This document shows positions 10,439-22,044 of a DNA stretch of 64,000 bases, in pieces. The notes under the pieces were generated by a model, which ran no database searches, was not told the DNA's origin, and saw only the letters and a program-made list of their open reading frames with translations. The position numbers and the translations under genes were made by a program. How positions within the stretch are numbered: position 1 is the stretch's first letter; every line of letters starts with the position of its first letter. This DNA comes from Orientallactaga sibirica (taxonomy: Eukaryota; Chordata; Mammalia; Rodentia; Dipodidae), in assembly GCA_036365145.1 (NCBI GenBank), contig JAEOAD010000024.1:15328501-15392500 (forward strand), in the 5' to 3' direction.

Positions 10439-11255
10439 TTTAAGCAGTACTTGAGCAGAAGTTTTACAGACTTGACTTATGCACTGAGAGAACTTGCTCA
10501 GCTCAAAACCAACCCACTTGTCTAACTGGAAGCAAAGTTATTCCATTGATTTGACATGACAGTGGCATGGAGCAGTTTTCTTAAATAGAACTAGATCTAA
10601 GATTTGTCTGTAGGATTGAGGTCATTGGAAAAGAGAGACTTACCTGGTTTATATTTGTCCCAAGTGGCTTTTATTTTTAAATCAGGTTTTTGTGTCTAGC
10701 CTGGGGTTTTCTAGGGAAACCCCAGAAAACAGTTTGAAGACCGCACCCCTCTGAATGGAAGAGGAATTCGTTATCCATGAGTGAAGTACTAACCAACTAA
10801 CTGAAGGATTCAAAGAAATAGTTTGGTCGGTGTGAGGCACACGTGTGATTTGGAAAGCAGAAGCAAATGTTGGGGTCCAAAAGCATTTGAGTCTGTGGTG
10901 GTGAGAGAGGCTCATAGCAGGCCTCCCAAGCAGAGTTGGATCCTCAGAGAAACAAAAGACAAAGTCTGGCCATGCACAGTCAGCTGACAAAGCAGAGCTT
11001 GCACACAGAAGTTTAATCCCTTGCATTGCCAGAACACTCCATGAAATGCTCCAGTGTGAAAGACAGGACATTAAAGGAACAGTTAGATTGTAATAAGCAG
11101 AGAGAGACAGGCAAGGGTTCTTTCATAGAAGGAGAAGAGAAAGGCTGAGCATGTCCAGGGCACACACCTGAGCAGGTATGTATACTTGGAAAGAGATTCA
11201 GAAAAACAGGTGCACAAACTAGCAATGGTGGTATAAATTAGGAAGAAATGGAAAG
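10439..11255. other. Non-coding stretch, no element recognised
   Basis: It contains a 129-codon antisense open frame (10682-11071) with no recognisable domain and no splice or promoter context. Treated as chance. Confidence 0.4.
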
Positions 11256-11256
11256 T

Positions 11257-11615
11257 ATCTGGCTGAGAAAATAGCTCAGTTGGTACATAGCTTGGCATAC
11301 AAGTGTGAAAAAATCCTGATTTCTAGCTCCAGTACCCATATAAAATGAAGGTATGGTAACCCATGTTTGTAAGCCCAGAGCTGGGGAGGTGGAGATAGGT
11401 GGATCCCCGAGGCTTGTTCGCTGGTTTGTCTAGTCATATTGGTGAGCTCTGGGTTTAGTGAGAGACCCTATCTCAGGAAGATAAGGTGGACAGTGATACA
11501 GGAAGCCATCTGATGTTGACCTCTAGACTCCACATGCACACATCTGCACACATACATATTTGTACATGCACCCACACATATGACATGCCTATACACCTAT
11601 CTGCACACCACACAC
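11257..11615 (+). repeat. B4-type SINE
   Basis: Head 'ggctgagaaaatagctcagt', then the B1-like middle ('aagcccagagctggggaggt', 'gagagaccctatctcaggaa'), then a CA-rich tail ('cacacatctgcacacataca'). This is the ID-B1-CA order of rodent B4/RSINE elements. Confidence 0.7.
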
Positions 11616-11624
11616 CAGTACACA

Positions 11625-11992
11625 TGAGTTGCACTTCCCTTTCTGTTGCTGACCAAACATCTGACCAGAAGCAGCTTATGGGATAAAATGGTTTATTTCA
11701 GGCTCTCAGATTCTAGGGGAAATAGCATCAATGGCTGAAGAAGCTGGCTCACTTCCATGCATCCAAGCAGAGAGACACCACCAAACATCCAGCAAATCTG
11801 AACAGCCAGAGTTCAAACTGCTCTGAACACACATTAGGGCTGGACTACAAGATCCTCCTGGAGTGACATACCTTTGCCCCAGCAGGGCTCCACCAATGGG
11901 TGACTTAAGTTGCAAGCTCAGTCTTAACTAAAACAAACAAACAAAAAATGCCTGACTCTGTGGGGCCATATATTCAAACCACCACAACATGC
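11625..11992 (-). mobile_element. MaLR-type LTR, antisense
   Basis: Reverse complement begins 'tgtggtggtttgaatatatg', includes the polyadenylation signal in 'gcctgaaataaaccatttta' and ends near 'ggtcagcaacagaaaggg'. Ordering and ends fit ERVL-MaLR LTRs. It abuts a second, oppositely oriented LTR. Confidence 0.65.
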
Positions 11993-12009
11993 AAAAAAAA
12001 AAAAAAGAA

Positions 12010-12388
12010 CCAAGTTTTAAGGTTGGACTCGGAATGTCCTCAGTAGGCTTGTGAGTTTGAACAGTTGGTCCGTAAATGATGCTGCTGTTTGGAGAGGTTA
12101 GGGAATCTTTCAGACATGGAGTCTAGCTGACTGACATAGGATACTAGAGACTAGAGACCAACCTTTGAAGCTAATATTCAGCTCCAGTTCCAGGCTAGCT
12201 TTCTGCTCCCTAAACTAATACGGGAGCTCTTGCCTCTAAGGCTGGAGCTGCCTCAGTGACCATGGCTTCCCTACCAGGAAGGCTCATGGCCCCAGGAACT
12301 GTGAGCTAAAATAAAACCTCTCCTCCCTCATGATGTTCCTGTCAGTTGTTTCATCACAGTGACAAGAAAAGCAATGACTCTATCAAGC
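12010..12388 (+). mobile_element. MaLR-type LTR
   Basis: 'gagctaaaataaaacctctc' (poly-A signal region) followed by 'tgtttcatcacagtgacaag' is the conserved 3' part of MaLR LTRs. The 5' part ('ggttggactcggaatgtcct') is more diverged. It lies head to head with the preceding LTR but belongs to a different subtype, so the pair is not one provirus. Confidence 0.6.
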
Positions 12389-12399
12389 ATTTTGAACAC

Positions 12400-12846
12400 C
12401 TAGGTCTCAATGTAAACTGGCTTTGAAATTGGCTAGCTGGTGTAAAAATTTTATTTTCTTATGCCTTAAATAAATGCTTACATAGAATTTTTTAAGGGTT
12501 TTCACATTCATCATGGCCCTTACTGTGTGGTGAAAGTGTGACACATGACAACAACAATGACTTTTCTTCAAGACTTTTATCATGAAGGCACGTGGAACTC
12601 TGTCAAATGAGCTTTCTGCACCTTTCAAGATAATCCTGGGATTACTTTGCATAAGTCTATCTATAAGCTGCAACCCATTTATTGATTTGCACATGTTGAA
12701 CCAGTCTTGACCCCTGAAATGAAAGCAACTTGGTCATGATGTATGATCTCCTTAATATCTTTTTGAATTCAGTTTATAAATAGTTTGTTGAGCAGTTTTG
12801 CATTTATCAGAAAAATTGGTATGTAGTCAAAAAATATTTATTTGAC

Positions 12847-12890
<44 letters not shown>

Positions 12891-13200
12891 AGGGAGGGAG
12901 AGAGAATGAGCACTCCAGGGCCTCCTGTCACTGTAAGCAAACTCCAGATGCAGGTGCTATTTTAAGCATCTGGTCTTATGTGGGTACTGGACAATCAAAC
13001 CCAGGCCAGTAGGCTTTGCAAGCAACTGCCTTTAACCACATGAGCAATCTCTCTAGCCTTCCAAGTGGTTTTTCTTCTTGTTCTGTCTTCATCCGATTTT
13101 GATAATAGGGTCATACTTGCTTCACAGGATGAGCTCAGGAGTGTCTTCTCCCTTTCTATTTTGCGGAATAGTTTGAGAAGTTTGATGAAATTAGATCCCT
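12400..13200 (-). mobile_element. L1 ORF2 fragment (inverted 5' part)
   Basis: Antisense ORF2 reverse-transcriptase region. The minus-strand frame at 12407-12694 contains 'AFMIKVLKK', matching the segment after the L1 '[10 protein letters not shown]' motif. The + strand shows 'tgatttgcacatgttgaacc' and 'tcatacttgcttcacaggat', both standard in antisense L1 ORF2. An ID-like SINE splits it at 12828-13058. It is continuous with a sense L1 3' part, which makes an inverted L1. Confidence 0.7.
12828..13058 (-). repeat. ID-like SINE in L1
   Basis: Antisense copy with a (GA)n/(GGGA)n tract (12845-12905) and head 'gagcaatctctctagcc'. It interrupts the L1 RT segment. Confidence 0.85.
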
Positions 13201-14636
13201 ATATGTCACCGTGCATAAAAATCATTCACAACTAGCTCCATCACTTTAATTTAAAACCCCAAATGTGGAAACATAAGGAATGCACTTCAAGATATAGGTA
13301 GGATAGACAAACAAAGGCACAGGAGATCATCTTGAAAATTCATCATAGGATTATCTGAAGTCACAACAAAGGAGGGTGAACAGATAATCAGCTTACAGAT
13401 AAGGAAAGGAGATCTTTGCCAGCCATAATTCAGATAGGAGTTCATATCTAGAACATAGAAAGACCTGCAAAAATTAAGCTCCCAACAAATGGCTAGTTAA
13501 TACACTAATGAACTGAAGAGACAGTTCTGAAAAGAAGTAGCACAATGGCCAATACATATTTTACAATGTGTTTAACATCCTTAGCTACCAGGGAAATGCT
13601 AATTAAAATTATTCTGACATTCCTTCTCACTTTACTCAAAATAGCTATCATCAAGGAAACAAATGGCATAGAATGCTGGTGAGCATCTGGGGACAGTGGG
13701 ACTTTTATTCAGTGCTAGTAGAAATGTAGATTTATGCAACCACTGTGATGGAATTTAGTATGGCGCATCCTCAAAAAGCTAAAAATGGGGTTGGAGAGAT
13801 GGCTTAGTGGTTAAGACGCTTGCCTGCAAAGCCTAAGGACCCAAGTTTGACTAGGCAGAACCCACATACGACAGACTTACAAGGTGTGGCGTGTGCACAA
13901 GATGGCATACTAGTCTAGAGTTTGTTTGCAGTGGCTAAGGCCCTGGCATGCCAATTCTCTCTCACCTTCTCTTTCTTTCATATATTAAAACAAATAGCTA
14001 ACAACCTACCATATGACCGACCTATACTCTCCTAGGGACTTTAGTTCAACGTATATTACATAAATACTTGCCATTGAAATACATCACCATTCATGTTAAT
14101 AGCTCTACTGTTCACATAGCTAGAAAATGGAACCAGCCCAGATATCCATCAGCAGATGAATTGCTAATGAAAATGTGGTACATACACATGATGGAATTTT
14201 ATGCAGCAGTAATGAAAAATGAAATTAGGAAACTTACAATAAAATGGATGGGTTTGTAAATTATTACATGCAGTCAGGTAACTGAGACACCCCCCCCCAT
14301 AACAAATACTGCATGGACTTTCTTATAGGTGGAGCCTAGTCTTAATTTTTATATATGTAGGCATATAAATATTTATATGTGTGTGCAAATTTATATATGT
14401 GGGTATAGGGCATGAAAATAGAAAGGGAACCATCACAGGTTAGAAAGAGATATTAGGAAAGTGGGGCAAACGGATAAGAGAATCCATGTGACAGGGAAAT
14501 GGAAAGTGAGGGTAGAAAAGTACATGTGGGGAGAAGAAGGGAAGAAGAGAAGTCAGGGAGGAGTATCAACCAAAAGGAAATATGTATGGGGACTTATGAA
14601 GCCCATTACATTTATGCTAATCAAAAATACAAAAGG
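13201..14636 (+). mobile_element. L1 ORF2 3' part and 3' UTR, sense
   Basis: It contains the classic ORF2 C-terminal block. 'gctagaaaatggaaccagcc' is followed by 'agatatccatcagcagatga' and 'atggaattttatgcagcagt', translated as RKWNQPRYPSADE...MKMWYIHMMEFYAAV. The open frame is broken. After about 14300 comes a G/A-rich 3' UTR. An ID-like SINE interrupts it at 13787-13992. Confidence 0.75.
13787..13992 (+). repeat. ID-like SINE in L1
   Basis: Sense copy, head 'ggggttggagagatggctta', with 'agtttgtttgcagtggctaa' in the body and an AT-rich tail. A CAGAAC-containing insertion follows the B-box region. Confidence 0.85.
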
Positions 14637-14840
14637 GGGAGCTGGGACATTGGCTCAGTAGTTAAAGATGCTTGCTTGCAAAGCCTCCTGGACTGGGTTT
14701 GATTCCCCAGTACCTACATAAAGCCAGACATACTAAGTGGTGCATGCATCTGGAATTTGTTTGCAGTGGCAAGAGGTCCTGCAATGCCCATATGCACTCT
14801 ATCCCTACCACTAAAGGAAATATTTTAAAAATATACACAC
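14637..14840 (+). repeat. ID-like SINE, diverged
   Basis: Sense copy, head 'ggggagctgggacattggct', 'ggtttgattccccagtacct', 'tctggaatttgtttgcagtg', A-rich tail. Confidence 0.8.
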
Positions 14841-15015
14841 ATTGAAAAAAAAAAGAACTTTAATTGTGGTAAAGAGCAAAGAATAAAATTCTACCATTCT
14901 GTTAAATTTAGAAGTACATAAACCCATATCTACTGTACTGGACTTTCACAGGATTTCCCCCAGCAAAGTGCACATGCATTTTGACTCAAGGGATTTGCAT
15001 GTATACTAGCACTCT

Positions 15016-15190
15016 TGAGGGGGAGTATAAGAGCCTTCCCAACCTAATGGTATTGAGGTGAGTATAACAGAGATTTGCCCAGCCTAACAGTATTGAGGTG
15101 AGTATAACAGAGATTTGCCCAGCCTAACAGTATTGAGGTGAGTATAACAGAGATTTGCCCAACCTAACAGCACTGAGGTGGATATAATAG
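15016..15190 (+). repeat. 40-bp minisatellite, about 4 copies
   Basis: Unit phase GAGGTGAGTATAACAGAG... with period 40. Copies start at about 15014 (diverged), 15054, 15094, 15134 and 15174 (partial). The 15054 and 15094 units are identical over the full 40 bp, and 15134 differs only towards its 3' end. Recent slippage or unequal exchange is likely. Confidence 0.9.
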
Positions 15191-15264
15191 CCTCAGGTGT
15201 CAGTCTGTATTGGATTCCACTCCTCCTGAAGCACTTAGTAGCTCTAAACTTGGCCATGGTTCAT

Positions 15265-15400
15265 AGCTTGGAGCTTCAGTGTTTGAAGGATTATAATGAT
15301 GCTCACGCATGGGAATATTGTGAGGATCAGATGGAGCAATGTGAACATGCTTCATTGGTGTAGTGCCTCTGTCAGCAAATGAAAGATTTGTTTGTTATTG
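15265..15400 (+). repeat. Possible MIR 3' fragment
   Basis: 'gtgaggatcagatggagcaa' resembles the MIR segment 'gtgaggattaaatgagttaa', followed by a 'tagtgcctctgtcagcaaat' end. Diverged. Confidence 0.4.
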
Positions 15401-15558
15401 TAACCTTATTATCTGAAGGTTCTTTGATGACTGGTATGATCTGCTTCCCATCTGGCCTTCTTTACATCTGCCTTATTCTATTGCTGCCATCTTGACCTTC
15501 TCGAACCTTCCCAAACAGGTTGATGTACTGATGCCAGAAAGACTTGGTTTTGGCAGTT

Positions 15559-15712
15559 TTTTTTTTTTTTTTTTTCGAGGTAGGGTCTCACCCTAGCCCA
15601 AGCTGACCTGGAATTCACTATGTAGTCTCAGGATGGCCTCGAACTCACAGCAATCCTCCTATCTCTGCCTCCCAAGTGTGGGGATTAAAGGCGTGCACCA
15701 CCATGCCTGGCT
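15559..15712 (-). repeat. B1 SINE
   Basis: Antisense, poly-T then 'cgaggtagggtctcacccta', ending 'caccaccatgcctggc'. Confidence 0.92.
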
Positions 15713-15779
15713 TTGGCAGTTATTTTTGAGTGGGATTCAATGCTAGGCAGAACTCTGACTTTCCACCTAATACCAAACG

Positions 15780-16020
15780 TTTAACACTTTCTTTTCTGAT
15801 CACTCCATGCTATGCTTTCTCATTGCCACTCCTCACTACCTGACATGGCTTTATGGTTGATATTTGTATTCCTTCAATTTCCGTTCTGCTCAGTTAAATG
15901 TTAGGCTCCTGTGAGCAGTGGCTTTGTTTACCTCTGGACCTCAGAGCTTAGAAAAGTGCTTGAACATAGAAAGCTTTCAGAAACTGTTGTTAGTGAACGA
16001 CAGTGAACGACGGTGATGAC
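15780..16020 (+). repeat. L2 3'-end fragment
   Basis: 'taggctcctgtgagcagtgg' ... 'tttacctctggacctcagag' ... 'aagtgcttgaacatagaaag' follows the L2 3' end (ctccttgagggcagggactt ... gtgcctggcacatagtaggc). A short repeat, GTGAACGACAGTGAACGACG, ends it. Confidence 0.5.
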
Positions 16021-16855
16021 AGCAGTGGGAACTTCTTCAGGTCAGTAGTAACATATGCGTGTGGCACAATGACCGAATAGAATATAGAATCTGTCCTGCC
16101 ATGTTCTGATGTTTGAGATGAATATAAGCTTTTCTTATTAAGCTAAAGGGAAATATTTCAATTTTCCCAGCACAGGTAGAGGATCAAATTACAAGGCAAG
16201 GAAAATATACAATCCCTATGTTCTTTACATAAAGGATAACAGTGTTCCTCAAGGTAGATGAAGTAGGGGAAGTCAGGCAGTGGTGGAGATAGGATTCCAG
16301 TGTGAGTCTTGGGCGAGGATTATTAGCTGGTTATCCCATTATAAGGTCTATCTGTTTTGTTTTGTTTTTCTCCAGTCCAAAAATTTCTAATGGTAGCTCT
16401 GATTCTCATGAATCATTAGGTGTAATCTAGGGACTTGGAATCAATAACAATTAGAAAGTAGAATAGTCAATCCAGAAAGCAATAGTAAATTCAAAATACA
16501 AGACCTACATGCTCAGCCTTGCACACACCCATACACACATAGGAATTCAGTGGACTTATTCAAGGTTCAGAGTGTTTCAAGATTTTCCTGTCTCTCTCTC
16601 TCCGTCACGATGATGGAAGAGACTTTTCAGATTTCTGTTTCCCCAGTAGCTGAAGGACAACAGAAGATGACACAGAGCTTATGTAAGCATTATCCACACT
16701 GACATTCCAAATGAGACGTTCACATGCTACCTAATCATTTGGACCCAGCTTGGCTTTGGCAATCTTCTATAAATTACTGAATGTGAAGGAGTGTCCGCCA
16801 TTTACATCAAAGCCACGTCAGCACCCAGGACTGCTTCTGCTTCTAGAAACTCCCT
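16021..16855. other. Non-coding stretch, no element recognised
   Basis: Single-copy-looking AT-rich sequence with no domain or repeat recognised. Confidence 0.35.
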
Positions 16856-16857
16856 TC

Positions 16858-16940
16858 CTCCCTTCAGCATTGGAGGGGGAACCCAGGGCCTTGCACAGGA
16901 TAGGTAAATGCATTACCATTGAGCTAGATGTTCTGCCCTG
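16858..16940 (-). repeat. B3/B2-like SINE head fragment
   Basis: 'gaacccagggccttgcacag' ... 'ttaccattgagctagatgtt' is the antisense head of a tRNA-derived rodent SINE. The body is missing. Confidence 0.5.
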
Positions 16941-17650
16941 GATACTTCTGAACACAGTAGAAATAAACAGAGATAAAATCATGACTGGTTGGAATGCTTT
17001 GGGAAGGTTATGGATCCATCATCAGAGTTTTGGACTTAAGAGTCCATTTGTAAATGTAATTGGCTACCTTCTGACACCCTCCTCTTTCACGTCCCTCACA
17101 TTTGGTTTTAGATTCATGCTACTGACACTTTGAAATGCTCATTCTGTGATTGGGAGGATCTTGATAAAATGTATATGGTTTTCAGAAGTCTACAGTGTGG
17201 GGCATTTGTTTTTGCCAACAGCCTTCCAGGTGGAGCCACGTGATGGCCTACTTTCTGCCCTCTGGGGTGGTACAGGTTTAGACCACCTATGCCTCATTTT
17301 GGTTTAGTATAAAGGTTTTGAATGAGGGTCCTTATTATACTCCTTCATTCATCCTATTGTCTCTGGCATCAGACACTATTGTGAGATATGGTCATATCCA
17401 ACTTTTCACCAAGCCTTTTTTGAGTGTCTCTAAGAAAGTCTACCCCATTCCTTCCCTCAGCAGCTGACTTAGCTGTGGCCTTCCTTATCCTTTTCTGAAA
17501 AGCAACAATAACTTCTCTCCCAAGCCCTGGTCTAACACCCTCCAGTTTATCATCTTATATGCTGTTGCCTTACTTTCCTTTGAAAAAACTGTTTGTGATG
17601 AGGTCATTCCCCTGATGAAAGCCCCTCTGCTGGTTGCCTCGCTTAAAATA
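16941..17650. other. Non-coding stretch, no element recognised
   Basis: No element is identified. The 127-codon sense frame at 16750-17133 runs through the SINE fragment into flanking DNA, so it is not a gene. Confidence 0.4.
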
Positions 17651-17654
17651 GAGG

Positions 17655-17880
17655 CTGGGTTGGCATATAGGCTCTGTGGCCTGACATGCTTGGGCTGGAA
17701 TCCAAACTGCTCCAATTTCTTTGTATGTGAGTTTGGACAAGTTGCTTCCCTTGCAGAGAGGCACGTTTTCCTCCTGCAAGATGGAGATGCTATTGCTTAT
17801 CTCAGAGTGTCATACAATGATTTGGATGAGCAAAGTAAATAAATAGCCTGGTCCTGGGCCAGACAAACTAAATGGTGTGT
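17655..17880 (+). repeat. MIR element
   Basis: Nearly the whole MIR order can be followed: 'taggctctgtggcctgacat', 'gtgagtttggacaagttgct', 'cctgcaagatggagatgcta', then 'atctcagagtgtcatacaat', and an 'aaataaatagcctggtcctg' end. Confidence 0.65.
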
Positions 17881-18430
17881 AATGTCATCTCCCCTTTTCT
17901 TCCAATCTGACCAATTTAGCATTTCCATCTTCATACTAAGGACGCTCTTCTGGTTACAGGCTGTACACATGCCTTCTTGGGGAACTCAGAACATCTCATT
18001 TCTTCATTCATCTACTGAGAATCCCCTGTTCTCCACCCACTGAATCTTCTTGGATTTGGAATCTCCCCTCTCTGCCTTAAGAAGACCACATTGGTACTGG
18101 GCAGCATTTGCCACTCATTTCTTGTCCCCACCCCCCCAATCACTGTGATCAGTCACTTCTCTCCTAGAATATACATGCTATATGATGGGCACTTATGACC
18201 ATGGCCCCAACTTGGCTGTGGAACAGACTTGCCCTTATTTTCAATCCTTTGTGATCCCAGAATTTGTAAAACGAATGAATATGATGTATAGTTTAGAAGA
18301 AAGGATGCTTGAAAATTATATTGTAGAAACTATATGTGGAAAACAATAATGCTGAAAGTATTCCTATAACTATGAAGCATTCATAGGTGTTTCGAGTACA
18401 ATTCTCTATTTTCTAGCAAATTCTAATTAT
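17881..18430. other. Non-coding stretch, no element recognised
   Basis: No repeat or coding signal is seen. Confidence 0.35.
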
Positions 18431-18439
18431 TTTTGTGAC

Positions 18440-18626
18440 ATTTTCTTTTTTTCTTTTTCTTCTTTTTCTTTTTTTGTTTATTATTTTTTGAGGTAAGTTC
18501 TTACTCTAGCCCAGACTGACCTAGAATTCACTATGTAGTCTCAAAATGGCCTTGAACTCACAGCAATCCTCCTGCCTCTGTCTCCCAAGTGCTGGGATTG
18601 AAGGCGTGCACCACCACACTCATATT
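18440..18626 (-). repeat. B1 SINE with T/C-rich tail
   Basis: Antisense. A TTTCTTTTTC-rich stretch precedes 'gaggtaagttcttactctag' and the body ends 'gcgtgcaccaccacactcat'. It directly abuts an ID-like SINE. Confidence 0.88.
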
Positions 18627-18637
18627 TCTTCTTCGTT

Positions 18638-18876
18638 TTTATATTTTATTTATTCATTTGCAAGCAGAGAGAGACACAGAGAGAGAATGAAACAGACAGA
18701 GACAGAGAGAGACAGAGAAAGAATTACTGCAACAGGGCCTCTAGCCACTGCAAATGAACTCCAGATACATGTGCCATTTTGTGCATCTGGCTTTATGTGG
18801 GAACTGGGGAACTGAACCCAGATCCTTGGCTTTTGCAGGCAAGTACTTTAACCATTGAACCATCTCTTCAGTGCCC
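18638..18876 (-). repeat. ID-like SINE
   Basis: Antisense, (GACA)-rich tract, 'gatacatgtgccattttgtg', ending 'gaaccatctcttcagtgccc'. Confidence 0.85.
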
Positions 18877-18904
18877 TAATTATTTTTTTCAGGACTCATT
18901 TTGA

Positions 18905-19045
18905 ATGCTTTTTATAAACCACTTGATCTGATTCCCGCAATATCCTTTGTGGTAGGCATTATAACATCCATTTCACAGATGAATAAGCTGATGATCAGAA
19001 CAGTGAAACAGCATGGTTATGAATCTGTCATTACTTATGCCTACA
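18905..19045 (-). repeat. MIR fragment
   Basis: 'catttcacagatgaataagc' followed by 'gatcagaacagtgaaacagc' is the antisense MIR core (cattttacagatgaggaaac). Confidence 0.55.
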
Positions 19046-21110
19046 TCTTTCCTACACCACACCTACGCCTCCTGTGCAGCATTATTTTATGCAATTTATT
19101 GCTCAACTTGATTTCAAATTCTTCTTAAATATAGATTAAAAGCTTGGATAGAGATGATTACCAAGGAAAAATTGTGATGCAAATGATGTAAATCTTTGGG
19201 AGAGTCACATGTTTAAGTGATGTAGAGATAGTAAGTAGAGAAAACACAGCTCAGAACTATATAAGTCTAAGTTCTAAACATCTTTTATTTCTCACTCATC
19301 ATCTATTTAGAAGAAGTTATGAGGCAAACTGCCTCTGATGTAAAACCATTTCAGTGGTACTTTTTTTTTTTTTTTTACTTTTAAATTTACTTTTTTTTCA
19401 TTACTTTCATGGGAGCTCCTTCCCAACTAATTTTCTTGACTGAAACATATAGGAGAGCTCATTCCTCTAAAGTGTAAAAGAAATTAAGCTAAAACCAAGG
19501 CAAACCCTGCAAACGCAGTGTGCTCCCCCGCCCTGAGAAGTGTTACTCGTAAGAATTCTACCGAGGTATTTTCAGCAGGGAATTTCTGTCAATCCAAGTC
19601 TGTTGATACTGGAAACAATCTTGCAATTGCATTTTCAATCAATGGCATGTTTTAGCAGGTAAAGCACTTGTGATCTCAAATAGGTTGAAAGCTCTGGGTA
19701 AGTCACTATACACTGTCAGAAAAGTTTTCAAGGGGAACTCTAGGAAAACAGGCTTAGGATCCATCCATCCATTCATTCATCCATTAAGCCACTATTTTAT
19801 CAGCCTCTTGCAAACTTCTCAAAACTACACATAGCCGGTAATCTAGCAGCTCTGGAGGATTTCAGTATCAGTTGCACATGTAGCATGTAGAGGTCTGGAA
19901 TATGCCAGACTATTTGGAAACGGAAACTTGTTTCCTAGGAAAAGCTTAAGGCCGGCCTAGCTAGTCAGTTATTTTCCAAGTATACTTGCGAGAGCACTAA
20001 TTCTGTGGCTATTAAGATATGTCAGGTGAGAAAATAATGCTTTAAGGGCTATTCACAGAAACACTGAGTTTAAAAAGCCAACATTTCTTTGCTAGTATAT
20101 TACAACTCTCAAGGGAAAGGGTAGTTTTTTTTTTTTTTTTTTTTTCAGCTTGCTTTGTTAAGGAAGTATCCCACAGGAAGTTATCTGCAGGGTAGGAAAC
20201 ATAAAGCTGATGTGTTTCCAGACACCATGGAGTGGAGCTAAACACAACTGTAGCTTGCACCAGGGGCTTTCCTTAGGTTTTTTTGTCCAGTTGAAAGCTA
20301 GTATCCTACTCACTGGTATAGATATGTGGCACCTTTATGCACACTATATATCCAAAGTAGTAAGAAAAGAATCCTACCATAAATATATGAAGAGGTAAAG
20401 ATAAATAAAACTGTGGTATGACCCATGATGCAGAGAGATCTCTATAATTATATAGAGAAAAGTCAAGAGTAACAAAAAAACTCTATGTAGAACTTTAAAC
20501 CCATTTAATGTTGAATGAGTTCTTTTGGGTAAGTTTGACAATTTATACTTTCTCCAGTGTTGCTAAGAACACCATTAATTTTCAAGTAATACCAAATTCT
20601 CACATGTCATAATAAACACTGATGGAAAGAGTAGAATTAAAAATTTGGTGTCATCAGATGTCTGTCTTAATTTAGAAATCAGATCATCAAGGGTTCTTTG
20701 TTACTGTGTCTTCCTGGTCTCAAGTTTATCACCTTGGCTTGTAGCTACCTCTGCAGTGTGGTCAAGAGAGAAGAGATTAAATGCAGTCTACTGTTTTAGC
20801 AGCAGAGTCAACCAATAAGGTTGCAAGCTCAAAATTATCCCAAAGTCCTGGTTTTATTAAATTATTGGTAAAAGTTTCCCTTCTCTTTGCCAATACCTCA
20901 GGGTTAACTGTGAAAGTAGGAAGCATTGTAACTTTTGAATGTCTCCTAATTTGCCTGAAAGACATTGGGAATAATAAACTGTGCCATCAAGAAGAGAAAA
21001 AGGACATTACCTTGTATGTAGAGTTAGATGTATAGTATAAATTTGTGCAACTATCCCCCACTCTTTCTGCATTTGGCAGGGGAATATTTTCTTAATTAAC
21101 AGGTAGCTCT
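19046..21110. other. Repeat-poor stretch
   Basis: About 2 kb with only homopolymers (poly-T at 19361-19378 and 20125-20146) and a short CATC/CATT run (19757-19786). No repeat family or coding domain is seen. Confidence 0.4.
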
Positions 21111-21114
21111 TCAG

Positions 21115-21225
21115 CTATAATAGCCAGGCTTCAAGTGCTCTACAGCCACATATGACTACTGGTTTCTTTATGGAACGGGGCTACTAGAGAACATCTCTAT
21201 CATGGTGACAACTGTGTTTACATAT
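21115..21225. repeat. Possible hAT-Charlie DNA transposon remnant
   Basis: 'tcaagtgctctacagccaca' ... 'ctatcatggtgacaactgtg' resembles a widespread mammalian hAT-type repeat (tcaagtgctcaatagccaca ...). Recalled by eye, diverged. Confidence 0.3.
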
Positions 21226-21405
21226 AGGTTTCAGAGCTATGTGGGAATTGCAAATAGGTAAAAGAAGAAGAGATGCGAAAATGGTGAGCTTTGATTAGTA
21301 AGTGGTAGTTTGTGAGGTCACAGAGGATGATAAAGTAGAATGCCCTGAATTCTTAGGAAGTTGAGAGCTCTCTATAAAATGAGTTTTATGCTTAAGAATA
21401 TAAAA
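21226..21405. other. Non-coding spacer
   Basis: No recognised element. Confidence 0.3.
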
Positions 21406-21409
21406 GCAG

Positions 21410-21560
21410 AGCCAGGCATGGTGGCGCACGCCTTTCCTTAATCCCAGCACTCAGGAGGCAGAAGTAGGATTGTCATAAGTTTGAGGCCACCCTGAGACTA
21501 CATAGTGAATTCCAGATTCCAGGCAGCCTGGGTCAGAGTGAGACCTTACCTTGAAAAACC
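21410..21560 (+). repeat. B1 SINE
   Basis: Sense: 'gccaggcatggtggcgcacg', a 4-bp CCTT insertion in 'gcctttccttaatcccagca', and 'gaccttaccttgaaaaacc'. The tail has become a TA microsatellite. Confidence 0.92.
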
Positions 21561-21597
21561 ATATATATATATATGTATATATATGTATATATTTATA
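21561..21597. repeat. (TA)n/(TATATG)n microsatellite
   Basis: Alternating TA with G interruptions at the end of the B1 tail. Confidence 0.85.
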
Positions 21598-22040
21598 TGA
21601 ATAGCTATGTGGAAACACAGGAACAAACAGGTTAACCTTTATTTCTCTACTGAACATGTTTCTGCTTCTCAAATTAGTGCTGTTAAGGAAGGAAAAGCGA
21701 CAGCTTATTTTACAGCATATTTTTTGCATGAGTAATCGAAACCAGGAACTCCTCTACTCTAAAACTTCACCCCATGAGGGCCATCAGGCTACAGCATTTA
21801 TCCAAGGACTAGAGTTGGAGCAACCTAAAAGAGAAGGATTCCCAGCAAGGAAAGAAAAGGGCAGTGGAGTGAGCAAGAGTCGGGCCAGGGCAGATGAAGG
21901 CAGTGAAATCAGTGAAGAGTATTCACCACATGGCTTCAAGGGCCTCAGGGATGCGAATGAGAATGGGGAGAATAAGAGCAGGAAGTAGAGTCCCTTGGGT
22001 ATGTGTCCAGGCGTAGAGTACCAGGATCATCTGCCAGTTC
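21598..22040. other. Non-coding stretch, no element recognised
   Basis: It holds a 110-codon sense frame (21656-21988), rich in charged residues towards the end, with no recognisable domain. No conserved start context or splice signals stand out. Confidence 0.35.
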
Positions 22041-22044
22041 TGTG

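Noticed and set aside
10682..11071. 129-codon minus-strand frame
   Set aside because: No recognisable domain and no supporting context; its length is within chance for a 64-kb window read in six frames.
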